Shown here piece by piece: positions 17,768 through 29,275 of a stretch of 64,000 nt of DNA. The stretch comes from Chloroherpetonaceae bacterium. GTDB taxonomy: Bacteria > Bacteroidota > Chlorobiia > Chlorobiales > Chloroherpetonaceae. Numbering within the stretch: position 1 is the stretch's first letter; each line of letters starts with the position of its first letter. A program made the position numbers and the translations under genes. The stretch lies in the NCBI GenBank assembly GCA_028277445.1, contig JANQGG010000005.1:62001-126000 (forward strand), written 5' to 3'. The notes below the pieces were generated by a model. It was given only the letters and a program-made list of their open reading frames with translations, was not told where the DNA came from and made no database searches.

Positions 17768-17922
17768 TGAACTACCCCGCCGCGTCTAACTAAGGGTATC
17801 AGAAGTCATGCCGGACTTGATCCGGCATCCGGAATCATAACGCTTTAACCATTAATGGTTTCCGGACTGCGCCGGAATGAAGATTCCTGAGCAAGCTGAA
17901 GGATATGAACCCTAAAGCAACA
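17768..17922. repeat. Composite palindromic repeat (REP/BIME-like), copy 2
   Basis: Left part AACTACCCCGCCGCG with GGGTAT, followed by GTCATGCCGGACTTGATCC and its palindromic arm GGCATCC. The right part reads GCAAGCTGAAGG then ATGAACCCTAAAG. The left block and the GTCATGCCGG palindrome recur at 45213-45275; the right block recurs near 1221-1249 and, more loosely, 45331-45360. Confidence 0.6.
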
Positions 17923-17929
17923 AAAAACA

Positions 17930-17955
17930 AGGGACGCTGGTTTGCGCCCCTCTTT
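17930..17955 (-). terminator. Intrinsic terminator of clpC
   Basis: Stem AGGGACGC (17930-17937) pairs with GCGCCCCT (17944-17951) with one mismatch. On the minus strand it is followed by a T-rich run (complement of the A-run at 17922-17929). It lies 30 bp past the clpC stop. Confidence 0.55.
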
Positions 17956-17980
17956 TATTTTAGGATTTTAAACGACCGTT

Positions 17981-20551
17981 TTATTTCTGATCTTCAACCG
18001 TTTCATCGGTGGGTTTCTCAGGCTGATCGTCCTGGTTTTGAGATTTTTCAGTTTTATCAGCCTTTGCATCCTCAAAAACCAAGGAATCCGACTTCTTATC
18101 GTACTTGATTTTGACGGCGCTGCCTTCGCCAAACTGCCCTTTCAGCACTTCCTCGGCAAGCGGTTCTTCAACATAGCGTTGCAACGCCCTGCGAAGCGGT
18201 CTGGCGCCAAACTGTTGATCGTACCCTTTATCGACAAGGAAGTCTTTGGCGCGTTTGAGAATTTCAATATGGATGCCCATATCGCGAATTCGCTTAAACA
18301 AGCGTTCGGCTGAGATATCGATAATCTTGTAAATATCGTCTTTCTCCAACTGATGGAACACCACAACATCATCAATACGATTCAAAAATTCAGGATTGAA
18401 CACGCGTTTCAGGGCGTCTTCAATGGTTGACTTCATGGTATCGTACTTGCTCTTGTGATCGGAAGCCGTTGTGAATCCCATGCCCGTACCCATGTTTTTA
18501 ATATCGCGGGCGCCAATGTTGGAAGTCATGATAATGACGGTATTTCTGAAATCCACCCTGCGTCCCAAACCATCCGTTAGGATGCCGTCATCCAGAACTT
18601 GCAGTAAGATGTTGAATACATCGGGATGCGCTTTTTCAATTTCATCCAACAATACAACCGAATAAGGTTTGCGGCGCACTTTTTCCGTAAGCTGGCCGCC
18701 TTCTTCATACCCCACATATCCCGGAGGCGCGCCAACCAATCTGCTCACAGAGAATTTCTCCATGTATTCACTCATATCAACCCGGATCAGGCTTTCTTCC
18801 GTATCAAACAAATAACGCGTAAGCGCTTTAGCCAGCTCTGTTTTTCCAACACCCGTCGGGCCCAAGAAAATAAACGAACCAATCGGGCGGTTCGGATCTT
18901 TCAATCCCGCACGTGTTCGCTGAATGGCCTTGGTTACTTTTAATACGGCTTCATCCTGACCGATAACTTCGTTCTTAAGCGCTTCATCCATCTTTAAGAG
19001 TTTTTCGGATTCGGACTGCGCAACCTTTAGGACCGGAATGCCCGTCATCATAGAAACCACGGAAGCGACATCGGGTTCATTGACATCATAAACCATTTCT
19101 GCCGTTGTTTTTTCCCAATCCTGTTTAGCTTTTTCAAGCGTTTCAAACAGTTTCTTTTCCTGATCTCTTAACCGGGCGGCTTCTTCAAAATTCTGGGATT
19201 TAACCACCTGATTTTTTTCAACCTTTATTTCTTCGATCTTTCCTTCCAAATCCAGAATTTCTTTTGGTACATGGATATTGGACAAATGCACCCTGGCGCC
19301 GGCTTCATCCAAAACATCAATGGCTTTATCGGGCAAGTGACGGTCTGTGATGTACCGATCGGAAAGCTTTACGGAGCTATCAATAGCTTCCGGCGTATAA
19401 AGCACATTGTGATGGCTTTCGTATTTTTCCTTGATGTTATTTAAAATGCTGATGGTTTCTTCAACCGTGGTCGGTTCAATCATAATTTTTTGGAACCTGC
19501 GATCCAACGCCCCATCTTTTTCGATGTACTGGCGGTACTCATCGAGTGTGGTTGCGCCAATGCATTGAAGATCTCCCCGAGCCAGAGCAGGTTTGAAAAT
19601 ATTGCTGGCATCCAAAGAGCCCGAAGCGCCGCCTGCGCCAACAATGGTATGAAGTTCATCGATGAACAAAATGACATCTTTGGACTTTTCAAGCTCGTTC
19701 ATCACGGCTTTCATGCGTTCTTCGAACTGACCGCGATATTTGGTTCCGGCAACAAGCGCCGCCAAATCAAGGGCAACAACCCGTTTATCGTACAATACAC
19801 GAGAAACTTTTCGTTGAACGATTCTTAATGCCAAGCCTTCCGCAATAGCGGTTTTGCCCACGCCCGGCTCGCCGATTAAAACCGGATTGTTTTTCTTTCT
19901 GCGACTAAGAACTTGGGCTACGCGCTCAATTTCTTTTTCCCGACCAATAATCGGATCGAGTTTATCTTCCATGGCGAGCTTGGTTAAATCTCGTCCAAAG
20001 TTATCCAGTACCGGCGTTTTCGTTTTTTCCATCTTTCGAGATTCATATTGTTGTTGATATTGCCCACTGCCACCTTGTTGTTCGGGCGCATCAGAGGCGA
20101 CTGTAGTTCCTGATTTGCCGCTCATGATGTTTTCAAGTTCTTCCCGAACAGTATCATATCTAATGCCGTATTGCGATAAGATTTGTGCTGCAATGTTTTC
20201 TTCATCCTTTAATAATGAAAGCAAAAGATGTTCGGTTCCGATGATATCGGATTTGCAAATCTTTGCTTCCAAATAGGTTATTTTTAAAACCTTTTCAGCT
20301 TGTTTGGTTAAGGGAACATTGCCCAGGGTTAGAGTCCCTCCGGTTGATCTTACCGCATCCTCAATGGAGCGTTTCAACTTGTAAAGATCACAACCCAGAT
20401 TTTTAAGAATTCTAACGGCAATTCCTTCACCTTCACGAATAATTCCTAAAAGTAAATGTTCAGTGCCAATGTAGTCGTGCCCGAGGCGTAAAGCTTCTTC
20501 ACGACTGTACCTGATGACATCCTGAACTCGATTTGAAAAATTTCCTTCCAT
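17981..20551 (-). CDS. clpC: ATP-dependent Clp protease ATP-binding subunit ClpC
   Basis: 856-residue AAA+ unfoldase that feeds ClpP and can act with adaptor proteins. Two Clp-N repeats (starting around 1 and 80, each with I-G-T-E-H-L-L-L), first AAA module with GEPGVGKTA (about 228-236), a UVR-like middle segment ([10 protein letters not shown]) and second AAA module with GPTGVGKTE (about 569-577). The second Walker B and sensor [10 protein letters not shown] are intact. A lysine/glutamate-rich acidic tail of ~40 residues follows. Single gene with its own terminator. Confidence 0.96.
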   Translation of the reverse strand: MEGNFSNRVQDVIRYSREEALRLGHDYIGTEHLLLGIIREGEGIAVRILKNLGCDLYKLKRSIEDAVRSTGGTLTLGNVPLTKQAEKVLKITYLEAKICKSDIIGTEHLLLSLLKDEENIAAQILSQYGIRYDTVREELENIMSGKSGTTVASDAPEQQGGSGQYQQQYESRKMEKTKTPVLDNFGRDLTKLAMEDKLDPIIGREKEIERVAQVLSRRKKNNPVLIGEPGVGKTAIAEGLALRIVQRKVSRVLYDKRVVALDLAALVAGTKYRGQFEERMKAVMNELEKSKDVILFIDELHTIVGAGGASGSLDASNIFKPALARGDLQCIGATTLDEYRQYIEKDGALDRRFQKIMIEPTTVEETISILNNIKEKYESHHNVLYTPEAIDSSVKLSDRYITDRHLPDKAIDVLDEAGARVHLSNIHVPKEILDLEGKIEEIKVEKNQVVKSQNFEEAARLRDQEKKLFETLEKAKQDWEKTTAEMVYDVNEPDVASVVSMMTGIPVLKVAQSESEKLLKMDEALKNEVIGQDEAVLKVTKAIQRTRAGLKDPNRPIGSFIFLGPTGVGKTELAKALTRYLFDTEESLIRVDMSEYMEKFSVSRLVGAPPGYVGYEEGGQLTEKVRRKPYSVVLLDEIEKAHPDVFNILLQVLDDGILTDGLGRRVDFRNTVIIMTSNIGARDIKNMGTGMGFTTASDHKSKYDTMKSTIEDALKRVFNPEFLNRIDDVVVFHQLEKDDIYKIIDISAERLFKRIRDMGIHIEILKRAKDFLVDKGYDQQFGARPLRRALQRYVEEPLAEEVLKGQFGEGSAVKIKYDKKSDSLVFEDAKADKTEKSQNQDDQPEKPTDETVEDQK

Positions 20552-20758
20552 ATTAATTTTGGACTTATAACCCAGTGAATAAGTTTTTTGCGTATCTGAT
20601 AATTAATTAACTGTTTGGTATCCCCAATTCATTCCATGTCTTTACATTAGATTTGTGTTCTTCATCAATTTTTCGGGTAACGCTCACATCTATAATCACG
20701 TTCATGATATGAGTATAATACAAGAATGATGCATTTACAACACGCGTTCATAACTCAG

Positions 20759-22192
20759 TTAAAACTGAAAGTTAATTGCCACTCGCGGCTCTACACGCCT
20801 GATCGGTGAATAACCGATAATATCATCATTACTATCTCTTAATGGCAAATAGGTCCATTGATATACGATAGATAATAACATATACGGTTGCGGATAATAG
20901 CCAAATTCGATAATCGATAAACTTCTGTCGTCTAATTTAAATAGATCGGACTCCGCAGTAATATCTCGCTTATAATAATCGGCTTTGAACATAACCTTGG
21001 GAATTAATTCTTTTAATCCCGCGCTCAGATGCAACAAACCACCTCGCTCAGTTTTGTATAAGCGTTGATAGCTGCCAAATACTTTAACCACATTCAACAC
21101 CGATGCGCCCAAATCGCCATAAATGCCCGGGCCGGGAGAGGTGTGATTTGCCAGTTCATTGGCCCTGGTTAAGACAAAATCATTTTGTCCGCTCACAACC
21201 GTTTGAAACCTGTCTTGTTCGTAAAGCGCATCGAAATAAGAAAACTGGAACTGATCGCCTAACACCCGATGCTCAAGTTTAGCCGATAAGGTAAAAAGCT
21301 GACTTAAGTTTTTAACATTGGCGCTTACGCCTAAAAGTCCTCCTGAACCAAAATCCTGGATCTTCACAAAATCCACATAGGTTAAAATATCCAGAAAACG
21401 GGTTTTAAGAATCGGTAAACCCAAATCAAAACCCCATACCGTCAGTCCGTTTTCCCGAGTTGCCAACGCCGGGTTGAAGGCAATCTGGCCATTTTCTTCA
21501 ATCAAACCTAGACTGGCAGGCGTTGCTACAAGATTGGTATTATCCCGGAAATCCCTGACCCAAGTAAAGCCAACTTCCAAATTCTTCAGCAATGGCAATT
21601 GCGTTTTTAACAAGGGTCTGGCATAAGGCCTGACAGCCAGAATATGAAATCCTGAGATGTCGTTAATCATGGATTCAAAACCATATTGCCCGAAATCAAG
21701 ATCGAATTCCAAACCCAACTTGCGCGTATCATAGCTTCCATTGTTACGATACAAATACACAATTGAACCATGCCCTAACTTGGTATTTTCCAACTGGCCT
21801 AAACGCGCATACACACTGTCGTATTTTTGCCCGTACCTGACATAACGAATCAGCCTTAAAAAGCTTGATGCGCCATCATCCCAATCTTCATCGCGCAGCT
21901 CGCCGTCGGTATCAATGCGAAGATTAACATCCAAACCTACGCCGACTTTACCAAAAACAAGTTCAGGCGCTAAATAAACATTGTAATAAACTTCATCATC
22001 AAAAACCGTAATGCCCAAACCACTTGTGAATGCATTTACGGTTGGATTTTCCTGGTAAATTGAAAAGCTTTCCGAAGAAGTATTTTTATTCTCCGAATCA
22101 TCTTTCGCATAACCGGTTTGCATTAAAAAAAAGCAGCAAAACAAAAAAAGAGTAATATGTTTACCGATAAATGTTGAATACTTTAATTGCAT
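20759..22192 (-). CDS. Outer-membrane beta-barrel-like protein with signal peptide
   Basis: The likely start is the methionine at 22192: M-Q-L-K-Y followed by a hydrophobic stretch and a cleavage site near G-Y-A-K-D. The mature ~450 residues alternate aromatic and polar residues with many glycine/asparagine turns and end in A-I-N-F-Q-F, a typical terminal aromatic of outer-membrane proteins. No known family name comes to mind. Probably a porin-like or assembly protein of the outer membrane. It faces no close partner; the upstream spacer to the next plus-strand gene is about 100 bp. Confidence 0.6.
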   Translation of the reverse strand: MQLKYSTFIGKHITLFLFCCFFLMQTGYAKDDSENKNTSSESFSIYQENPTVNAFTSGLGITVFDDEVYYNVYLAPELVFGKVGVGLDVNLRIDTDGELRDEDWDDGASSFLRLIRYVRYGQKYDSVYARLGQLENTKLGHGSIVYLYRNNGSYDTRKLGLEFDLDFGQYGFESMINDISGFHILAVRPYARPLLKTQLPLLKNLEVGFTWVRDFRDNTNLVATPASLGLIEENGQIAFNPALATRENGLTVWGFDLGLPILKTRFLDILTYVDFVKIQDFGSGGLLGVSANVKNLSQLFTLSAKLEHRVLGDQFQFSYFDALYEQDRFQTVVSGQNDFVLTRANELANHTSPGPGIYGDLGASVLNVVKVFGSYQRLYKTERGGLLHLSAGLKELIPKVMFKADYYKRDITAESDLFKLDDRSLSIIEFGYYPQPYMLLSIVYQWTYLPLRDSNDDIIGYSPIRRVEPRVAINFQF

Positions 22193-22294
22193 GGTTTTTA
22201 AAATCAATTTGACGAGTTTCAAGACGCTTAAATCTACTAAGGTTTCCAAGAAAGAAAAACGACAATATGATCTTTCTTATAAATCCGCACACTT

Positions 22295-22777
22295 ATGCCT
22301 CAAAAATCTGTTTATAAAAAAATCCAACTTGATGATAGCAAAAGGCTTCATCGGGAATTATCTATCTATCGCGAAGGGACAATTAACCACATAAATATTC
22401 AGGATGAATCTCATATCACTTATGCCAGCCTTGCTATTTCCGCTCACAATTATGCTGCACTGTTTCACTATGGCATTATTGAACGCTTAAATGCATTGCC
22501 ATTTATTTCCGAAACCAATAATGGCTTGGATAGTTGGGACGAAGCCATTTTACCGAACGCCATGCTTAATCAACTAACCGAATTGCTTACCAATGAACTT
22601 AAGTCGCTGGAGCAAAAAGAAGACGAAAATATCATGTTAGGATGGGTGGAAAAACCCGAAAAAATCAGTTTTTGGCGTCAGATTCATATCACAGAATTTA
22701 GGGGGTTCATGACCGAACTGATCGTGTTTTGCAACTCGGCAATAACGCGAAGTTATGATATTGAGTTTATACTCTGA
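22295..22777 (+). CDS. Hypothetical protein
   Basis: 160-residue soluble protein of unknown family, with mixed helix/strand composition and no export signal. Conserved-looking W-R-Q-I-H-I-T-E-F-R-G-F-M-T-E-L near the end. An overlapping frame starting at 22191 is shorter and less protein-like. Ends 27 bp before a convergent tRNA-Pro gene. Confidence 0.5.
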   Translation: MPQKSVYKKIQLDDSKRLHRELSIYREGTINHINIQDESHITYASLAISAHNYAALFHYGIIERLNALPFISETNNGLDSWDEAILPNAMLNQLTELLTNELKSLEQKEDENIMLGWVEKPEKISFWRQIHITEFRGFMTELIVFCNSAITRSYDIEFIL

Positions 22778-22803
22778 ATAGTATGATTTATCATGAATAA
22801 GGG

Positions 22804-22877
<74 letters not shown>

Positions 22878-23091
22878 AAGATCAATGAACTGACTCGCTG
22901 CAAGCAGACGGGGTATTGAACTCACAACAGGATAAAAACGTAAATATACAATCATTTCTCAACTTAGCAAGTGTTGCCCGGGTATTTTAAGTTAGCATTT
23001 CATTGGCAAACCCATATTCATTCCGTAAATTTTTTGTTATATAAAATCACACGTTTTTTATCAAACGATAAAAATTTAACACGATTTAATT

Positions 23092-23982
23092 ATGGGTTAT
23101 TTGAAAACATCCAAAAGCGAAGTTTACTATGAAGATTCGGCTGAACAATTTCCGGAGGTTTTTGACAAACCGGTTGTATTGTTTATGAATGGCTGGGCGC
23201 TTTCTTCACGATATTGGACGCCGGTTATAGAAAAACTCACCCCGGATTTTCGATGCGTAACGCTGGATCAAAGCGGGACGGGCAGGACAAAATTGATCTC
23301 TTCGCTTCACGATTACACCATACCTTACTTTGCCGATGAAGTTTCCTCGGTCATTGAGCATTTAAAGTTAAACCAAGATAAACGCATGCATGTTGTCGGC
23401 CATTCGATGGGAAGCATGGTAACAACAGAAATACAACATCGATACCCCGAAGCCACAGCATCTGTAACCATCATCGCCTGTGGTATTTTTGACTATAACT
23501 GGATCCAAATGCAAATTTTAAGTTGGTTTGTGGAAACATCCATGAACTTCAAATGGATTTTTAATCTGGGGCCGTTTAAAGATGGGCTGATTGAAAAAGC
23601 CACCACCCAACCCATAGATCCAAAATATGCCGATATTATTGTAGAGGACTTTTTGAACACCAATTCCGAAGCCGCTTCACAAGTTGGAACATTATCGTTA
23701 GACAAACATGCGCTGGATGTCTATACAGCCCAAGCCGTTGCCATTCAATCGCCGGTATTGCTGTGTGTTGGAAAAGATGATCAGACCATTCCGCCTGAAG
23801 GCATGGTTACCTTGTATGAAAAACGCTGTCAGCATGAATCGCTTGAAACAAAACTGATCCAGTATGATAACATCGGGCATTTACCCATGCTTGAAGTTAC
23901 CGATGAGTTTTCAAAAGCGCTGCACGAGCATTTTAACAAAAGTATGGAATCGGTAAGCGAGTTAAAGCCTACCGGCGCTTAA
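23092..23982 (+). CDS. Alpha/beta hydrolase
   Basis: 296 residues with a complete catalytic triad: nucleophile Ser in G-H-S-M-G-S (about residue 105), Asp in G-K-D-D-Q-T-I-P, and His in N-I-G-H-L-P. The oxyanion region F-M-N-G-W replaces the more common H-G. No signal peptide, so cytoplasmic. Substrate unknown; esterases, peptidases and cofactor-independent dehalogenases share the fold. Monocistronic. Confidence 0.82.
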   Translation: MGYLKTSKSEVYYEDSAEQFPEVFDKPVVLFMNGWALSSRYWTPVIEKLTPDFRCVTLDQSGTGRTKLISSLHDYTIPYFADEVSSVIEHLKLNQDKRMHVVGHSMGSMVTTEIQHRYPEATASVTIIACGIFDYNWIQMQILSWFVETSMNFKWIFNLGPFKDGLIEKATTQPIDPKYADIIVEDFLNTNSEAASQVGTLSLDKHALDVYTAQAVAIQSPVLLCVGKDDQTIPPEGMVTLYEKRCQHESLETKLIQYDNIGHLPMLEVTDEFSKALHEHFNKSMESVSELKPTGA

Positions 23983-24112
23983 TCCGGGTTTGCATGAGCG
24001 AATTTTGGGTTAATGTTTTTAAACTATTGTTTACTACTTTAGGACTTTGTTAAGTAACACTAAATTTATAAATACACCGCTAACATTTATATTTGGTTAA
24101 GTTAAGTTTGAT

Positions 24113-26470
24113 ATGTCCATAGAACCGAATTCTGATAAGTCATCCGAATCATCGTATTCTTCCAAATCACGAGAAGCATACTTTAACGATCCATCTTTTC
24201 GAAAAAAACTCTCCAAACAACGGCTTTGGATGCAGCGACTCTACGCAACCTTTATGGGTATCTTGGGCATCGGTATAATTACCGGTTTGGGGATTATGAT
24301 CTACCTTTCTCAAACACTGCCCAGCCTGGAGCAACTTGAAAATCCAAAACCGGAACTAGCCACAACGGTCTATTCGGCGGATGGGAAACTGCTTTCTAAG
24401 TATTTTCTCAAAAACCGCACAAGCGTCCCTTTGGATTCCATTTCACCCACTGTTGTCAAAGCATTGATTGCGACCGAGGATGTTGAGTTTTATGATCACT
24501 GGGGGTTCAACACCCGCCGGTTTATTCTAGCCATGATTGAAAACGTGATTACCATGCGCAAGCACTGGCATGGAGCCAGCACAATCACTCAACAGCTTGC
24601 CCGAAATCTTTATCTTTCTTTGGATAGAACGGTTACCCGAAAAATCCGAGAGCTTTTAACAGCCATACAAATTGAGCGTCGCTACACCAAAGATGAAATT
24701 TTGTGGCTGTATCTTAACACCGTCTATTTTGGAAATGGCGCCTGGGGAATTGAAGCCGCCGCATGGACGTATTTTGATAAACCCGCCATCAACCTGACAG
24801 CCGAAGAAAGCGCACTCATGATTGCGCTCCTGAAAAGCCCCCGTGATTACGACCCGATCAAAAATCCGAAAAATGCCAAATCCCGACGCAACCTTATTCT
24901 TCGTCTAATGGCTAAAGCCAATTTCATCTCACCTGATGAAGCCAAGGCATTTTCGGAAAAAGAGATCACCCTTCAGTTTACTTCTGTAACCGATATTGGC
25001 GATGCCCCTTATTTTACCGAATACATTCGCCGAAAACTGAAAGCTGAGTCCGAAAAGTATGGCTTTGATATTTATAAAGACGGGCTAACGATCTACACCA
25101 CGCTTGACACGCGCATGCAGGCTTATGCCGAAAAGGCCGTATCCGAACACCTGCCATGGGTTCAAGAACAGTTTGACGACGATTGGCGCTGGCCATGGGA
25201 ATTGAAACGTGCTATCATTCGTGAGTCGGCGCGATTTAAAAAACTTCGTAAAGAGGGCGTCACGGAAAAAGAGGCGCTGAAAACCCTGAAATCGGATAAA
25301 GACTGGTTGGAAAAGTTGCTTTATGAAAAATCCAGGGTTGAAGTAGGTTTTGTTGCCATCGAACCTTCAACCGGCCACATCAAAGCCTGGGTGGGTGGAA
25401 AAGATTTCAAACCGGAAGATTACAAGTACCAGTTCGATCATGTTTGGCAAGCCAAACGCCAGCCAGGCTCAACCTTCAAACCGTTTGTATATACGGCTGC
25501 CATTGATGAAGGCATTCCTACAAACTATCAGCTCTTAAATCAACCTTTGGTGATTAAAACCAAAGATCGGGTATGGACGCCGGAAAACTCCGATAAAGCT
25601 TCCGGTGGTATGACAACCTTGCGCGATGCCATTAAAAAGTCGCTTAATCAGGTTACCATACGATTGGTCAATGAATCCATCACCCCGTCTAAAATTATTG
25701 AATACGCCCGGCGAATGGGGATCAAATCACCATTAGATGAAAATTTCTCAATTGCATTGGGAACGTCAGTAGTTACTCCATTGGAACTGTGTTCGGCATA
25801 TGGCACATTTGCCAACAATGGCGTTCATGTTGAACCGATCAGCATTATTCGGATTGAAGATAAGTTCGGCCAGCCCATTGTGGAATATAAACCCGAACAG
25901 AACAAAGCGTTGGATCCGAGTTCCAACTATGTTATGGTTTCGATGTTAAAAGGCGTCATTAATGGCGGTACCGGTTTGGCATCGCGCACCCGATACAAAT
26001 TTCATGAAGAAGCTGGCGGCAAAACCGGGACAACACAAAACAATAAAGACGCCTGGTTTGCGGGATTTACGCCGCAACTTGCAGCAGTTTGCTGGACAGG
26101 GTTTGATGACGAGCGCATTGCTTACACGTCCATGAAGTATGGTCAAGGCGCCCGTGCATCCCTGCCTATTTGGGCCAAGTATATGAAGTATTGTTATGAT
26201 GATCCTGTGCTAAAACTTAAATCCCGATATTTTCAAAAACCATCCTCTGTTCGCGGCGTTCCGATCTCCAAAAGCTCAAACTTACCAGCCGCTGCCGGTG
26301 ATCAGGATTCTTATGTGGAGTACTTTACACGAAAAGGATGGCTAAATTACCAAAATTCAATAGGTGAATTCAAACAATTTAACAGGCTTGATACTTTAAG
26401 CGGACGAAGACGGCCTAGCGCTTTAAATATCGGCCCGAGAAAACCCAAGCGCGGCGAAGGCCAGTTTTAA
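24113..26470 (+). CDS. Penicillin-binding protein 1A (bifunctional glycosyltransferase/transpeptidase)
   Basis: 785 residues. A cytoplasmic basic tail and membrane helix (about 44-66) are followed by the GT51 domain with catalytic Glu122 in A-T-E-D-V-E-F and G-A-S-T-I-T-Q-Q-L-A-R-N (154-165). The transpeptidase domain has S-T-F-K (453-456), S-L-N (510-512) and K-T-G-T (637-640). It polymerises and cross-links peptidoglycan in the periplasm. Between the domains sits a tryptophan-rich insertion near 350-362. Followed by guaA after 33 bp. Confidence 0.95.
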   Translation: MSIEPNSDKSSESSYSSKSREAYFNDPSFRKKLSKQRLWMQRLYATFMGILGIGIITGLGIMIYLSQTLPSLEQLENPKPELATTVYSADGKLLSKYFLKNRTSVPLDSISPTVVKALIATEDVEFYDHWGFNTRRFILAMIENVITMRKHWHGASTITQQLARNLYLSLDRTVTRKIRELLTAIQIERRYTKDEILWLYLNTVYFGNGAWGIEAAAWTYFDKPAINLTAEESALMIALLKSPRDYDPIKNPKNAKSRRNLILRLMAKANFISPDEAKAFSEKEITLQFTSVTDIGDAPYFTEYIRRKLKAESEKYGFDIYKDGLTIYTTLDTRMQAYAEKAVSEHLPWVQEQFDDDWRWPWELKRAIIRESARFKKLRKEGVTEKEALKTLKSDKDWLEKLLYEKSRVEVGFVAIEPSTGHIKAWVGGKDFKPEDYKYQFDHVWQAKRQPGSTFKPFVYTAAIDEGIPTNYQLLNQPLVIKTKDRVWTPENSDKASGGMTTLRDAIKKSLNQVTIRLVNESITPSKIIEYARRMGIKSPLDENFSIALGTSVVTPLELCSAYGTFANNGVHVEPISIIRIEDKFGQPIVEYKPEQNKALDPSSNYVMVSMLKGVINGGTGLASRTRYKFHEEAGGKTGTTQNNKDAWFAGFTPQLAAVCWTGFDDERIAYTSMKYGQGARASLPIWAKYMKYCYDDPVLKLKSRYFQKPSSVRGVPISKSSNLPAAAGDQDSYVEYFTRKGWLNYQNSIGEFKQFNRLDTLSGRRRPSALNIGPRKPKRGEGQF

Positions 26471-26503
26471 CCATCAACACGACTTTTTAACTTTTTTACA
26501 TTC

Positions 26504-28054
26504 ATGAATTCAGTTTTAGTTCTTGATTTCGGTTCTCAATACACCCAGCTCATTGCCCGTCGAATTCGGGAAATCGGCGTCTATACCGAAATCGTTCCAT
26601 TTAGCGCCTCTCTTGAAGACATTAAATCGCATCAGCCCAAAGCAATCCTGCTTTCAGGCGGCCCAACCAGCGTTTATGACCAGTTCGCTCCAATGCCTGA
26701 TGAGGCTATCTTTTCGCTGAATATCCCGATTCTCGGAATCTGTTACGGGCTTCAGGTGATCGCTAAACATTTTGGCGGAAAAGTGGATTCGGCGCCAAAG
26801 CGTGAATTCGGTCGAGCCCATATCAACATTTATAAGGATGCGAACTCTCAGAGGCCGACAAGTTGCCTGTTTGAAGATGTCCCGGATTCGGTGGTTTGGA
26901 TGAGCCACAGCGATAAAGTTCATCATTTACCGGAGAGTTTTCATGTTACGGCTAACACGGATAATTCCGAGTTATGTGCCGTAGAGGTCTCTCTGTCTAA
27001 TTCAATGCCCAAAATTTTCGGGGTTCAGTTTCACCCGGAAGTTCACCATAGTGAATTTGGCGCCAAAATTCTTTCCAACTTTGTCATTAATATTGCCGGA
27101 ATAGAACCCAACTGGTCGCCGGAAAGTTTTGTAGAAACCGAAGTGCAGCGTTTGAAAGAAGAGCTTGGCGATCAAACCGCCATTTGTGCTCTCAGCGGCG
27201 GGGTCGACTCAACCGTTGCAGCCGTATTGGTAAGCCGGGCCATTGGCAAAAACCTGCATTGCGTGTTTGTGGATAATGGGCTCTTACGAAAAAATGAAGC
27301 CAAAATTGTTGAAGAAAAGCTGAAATCCTTGAACCTTCAACTCACCGTAGCCCACTCCCAGGATCTGTTTTTAAGCCGTTTAAAGCATGTGGTTTCCCCG
27401 GAAAAGAAACGCAAAATCATTGGACGCGCCTTTATTAAGGTGTTTGAAGAACACATTCATCAGGAAAAGTTTTTGGTTCAGGGTACACTGTATCCTGATG
27501 TTATTGAAAGTGTGAGCGTTAAAGGCCCGTCTCAAACCATTAAAACCCACCACAATGTTGGCGGCCTGCCAAAGCGCATGAAGCTCAAACTGATTGAACC
27601 GCTCAAAGAACTCTTTAAGGATGAAGTGCGCAAAGTGGGTAAACTGTTGGATATCCCCGATGAAATTCTGGGGCGGCATCCGTTCCCCGGACCGGGTTTG
27701 GCGGTACGAATCTTAGGCTCGGTCAGCAAAGATCGGCTTGATATTCTCAGGGAAGCCGATGCGATCTATATTGAAGAACTCAAAAAACATGACCTCTACA
27801 ACAAGGTTTGGCAAGCTTTTACGGTGCTTCTGCCGGTTCAAACCGTAGGCGTCATGGGCGATAACCGCACTTACGAAAATGCTGTAGCATTGCGAGCCGT
27901 AAATTCCATGGACGGGATGACCGCCGACTGGTCGAAACTTCCCTACGATTTCCTCAATCATGTTTCCAACCGCATCATCAATGAAGTTCGGGGCATCAAT
28001 CGCGTAACTCTGGATATATCCTCAAAACCACCTGCAACCATCGAGTGGGAGTAA
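26504..28054 (+). CDS. guaA: GMP synthase (glutamine-hydrolysing)
   Basis: 516 residues. Glutamine amidotransferase domain with catalytic Cys80 (G-I-C-Y-G) and the F-H-P-E-V-H-H histidine/glutamate, then the PP-loop A-L-S-G-G-V-D-S-T near residue 230, and the dimerisation domain ending I-E-W-E, as is invariant in GuaA. Converts XMP to GMP. serB begins 9 bp after its stop. Confidence 0.97.
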   Translation: MNSVLVLDFGSQYTQLIARRIREIGVYTEIVPFSASLEDIKSHQPKAILLSGGPTSVYDQFAPMPDEAIFSLNIPILGICYGLQVIAKHFGGKVDSAPKREFGRAHINIYKDANSQRPTSCLFEDVPDSVVWMSHSDKVHHLPESFHVTANTDNSELCAVEVSLSNSMPKIFGVQFHPEVHHSEFGAKILSNFVINIAGIEPNWSPESFVETEVQRLKEELGDQTAICALSGGVDSTVAAVLVSRAIGKNLHCVFVDNGLLRKNEAKIVEEKLKSLNLQLTVAHSQDLFLSRLKHVVSPEKKRKIIGRAFIKVFEEHIHQEKFLVQGTLYPDVIESVSVKGPSQTIKTHHNVGGLPKRMKLKLIEPLKELFKDEVRKVGKLLDIPDEILGRHPFPGPGLAVRILGSVSKDRLDILREADAIYIEELKKHDLYNKVWQAFTVLLPVQTVGVMGDNRTYENAVALRAVNSMDGMTADWSKLPYDFLNHVSNRIINEVRGINRVTLDISSKPPATIEWE

Positions 28055-28063
28055 AAAACCATA

Positions 28064-29275
28064 ATGAAAGATATTATTCTCTTTGTATTTACCGGAGAAG
28101 ATAAAAAGGGATTAACCTCTTCTCTGACCGAAGTTTTTGTGAAGTACCATATTGATATTTTGGATATCGGCCAGGCCGTGATCCAAAATTCACTGTCGCT
28201 TGGGATGTTGGCGCATATCCCCAAAGAGTATGAGTCGGCCCCGATTTTAAAAGATGTTCTGTTTCGGGCTCATGAATTGGGTATTCATGCAAAATTCTAC
28301 CCCATTGAAAACAACGACTATGAAGCATGGGTAGATCAACAGGGCAAACCGCGCTATATCATTACCTTGCTTGCCCGGAAAATGACCTCCGAACATGTGG
28401 CGCGAGTCTCCAGGATTTTGTTTGAAAACGATCTTAATATTGAGCAAATCAGCCGCTTGACCGGTCGTATACCGCTGGAAGAAACGTTAAATCCAACACG
28501 TGCGTGCATTGAACTTTCTGCGCGCGGCAAGCCAACGGATCCGGTAAACATGCGCGGCAAGTTCCTGGAACTAACCGATGAGTTGGGCCTGGATATTGCG
28601 TTCCAGGAGGATACCATTTTCCGCCGTTTCCGCAGGATGGTCTGTTTTGATATGGACTCAACCCTGATTGAAGTGGAAGTCATAGATGAACTGGCCAAAG
28701 CAGCCGGCGTTGGCGAGGAGGTCGCTAAAATCACCGAATCGGCCATGCGTGGCGAAATTGATTTTAACGAAAGTTTCCGCCGCAGGGTAGGGCTCCTAAA
28801 AGGCCTTGATGAATCCGTTTTGGAAGGCATTGCCGAAAGATTACCGATTACCGAAGGCGCCGAACGGCTTTTTGCCACATTGAACTCTCTGGGCTTTAAG
28901 ACCGCCATTTTGTCGGGCGGTTTTACATACTTTGCGCGCCATTTACAAAAAAAGCTTGGTGTTTCAACCATTCATGCCAACGAGCTAGATATTGCGAAGG
29001 GCAAAGTTACTGGTGAAGTGAAAGGCCAAATTGTGGACGGCCAGCGCAAAGCCGAACTTTTGAAAGAAATCGCAAAAGCCGAAGGCATTCGTTTGGAACA
29101 AGTCATTGCCGTTGGGGACGGCGCAAACGACCTGCCCATGCTCAGTGTTGCCGGTCTCGGCATTGCCTTCCGCGCCAAGCCTATCGTCAAAGAAACCGCC
29201 GAACACTCCATTTCAACCCTTGGCCTGGATGGCATTTTGTACTTGTTAGGATTTCGGGATGTGGAGACGGGTTAA
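28064..29275 (+). CDS. serB: Phosphoserine phosphatase with N-terminal ACT domains
   Basis: 403 residues. Two ACT-like regulatory modules (about 1-180), then a HAD phosphatase with D-M-D-S-T (Asp196 nucleophile, Asp198), L-S-G-G-F motif II, and G-D-G-A-N-D-L-P-M motif III/IV. Final step of serine synthesis. The tandem ACT arrangement is the form found in actinobacteria and Bacteroidota. Likely co-transcribed with guaA. Confidence 0.95.
   Translation: MKDIILFVFTGEDKKGLTSSLTEVFVKYHIDILDIGQAVIQNSLSLGMLAHIPKEYESAPILKDVLFRAHELGIHAKFYPIENNDYEAWVDQQGKPRYIITLLARKMTSEHVARVSRILFENDLNIEQISRLTGRIPLEETLNPTRACIELSARGKPTDPVNMRGKFLELTDELGLDIAFQEDTIFRRFRRMVCFDMDSTLIEVEVIDELAKAAGVGEEVAKITESAMRGEIDFNESFRRRVGLLKGLDESVLEGIAERLPITEGAERLFATLNSLGFKTAILSGGFTYFARHLQKKLGVSTIHANELDIAKGKVTGEVKGQIVDGQRKAELLKEIAKAEGIRLEQVIAVGDGANDLPMLSVAGLGIAFRAKPIVKETAEHSISTLGLDGILYLLGFRDVETG

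Noticed and set aside
22191-22394. 67-codon plus-strand frame
   Set aside because: Overlaps both the start of the outer-membrane gene and the 22295 gene; the latter is longer and more protein-like.
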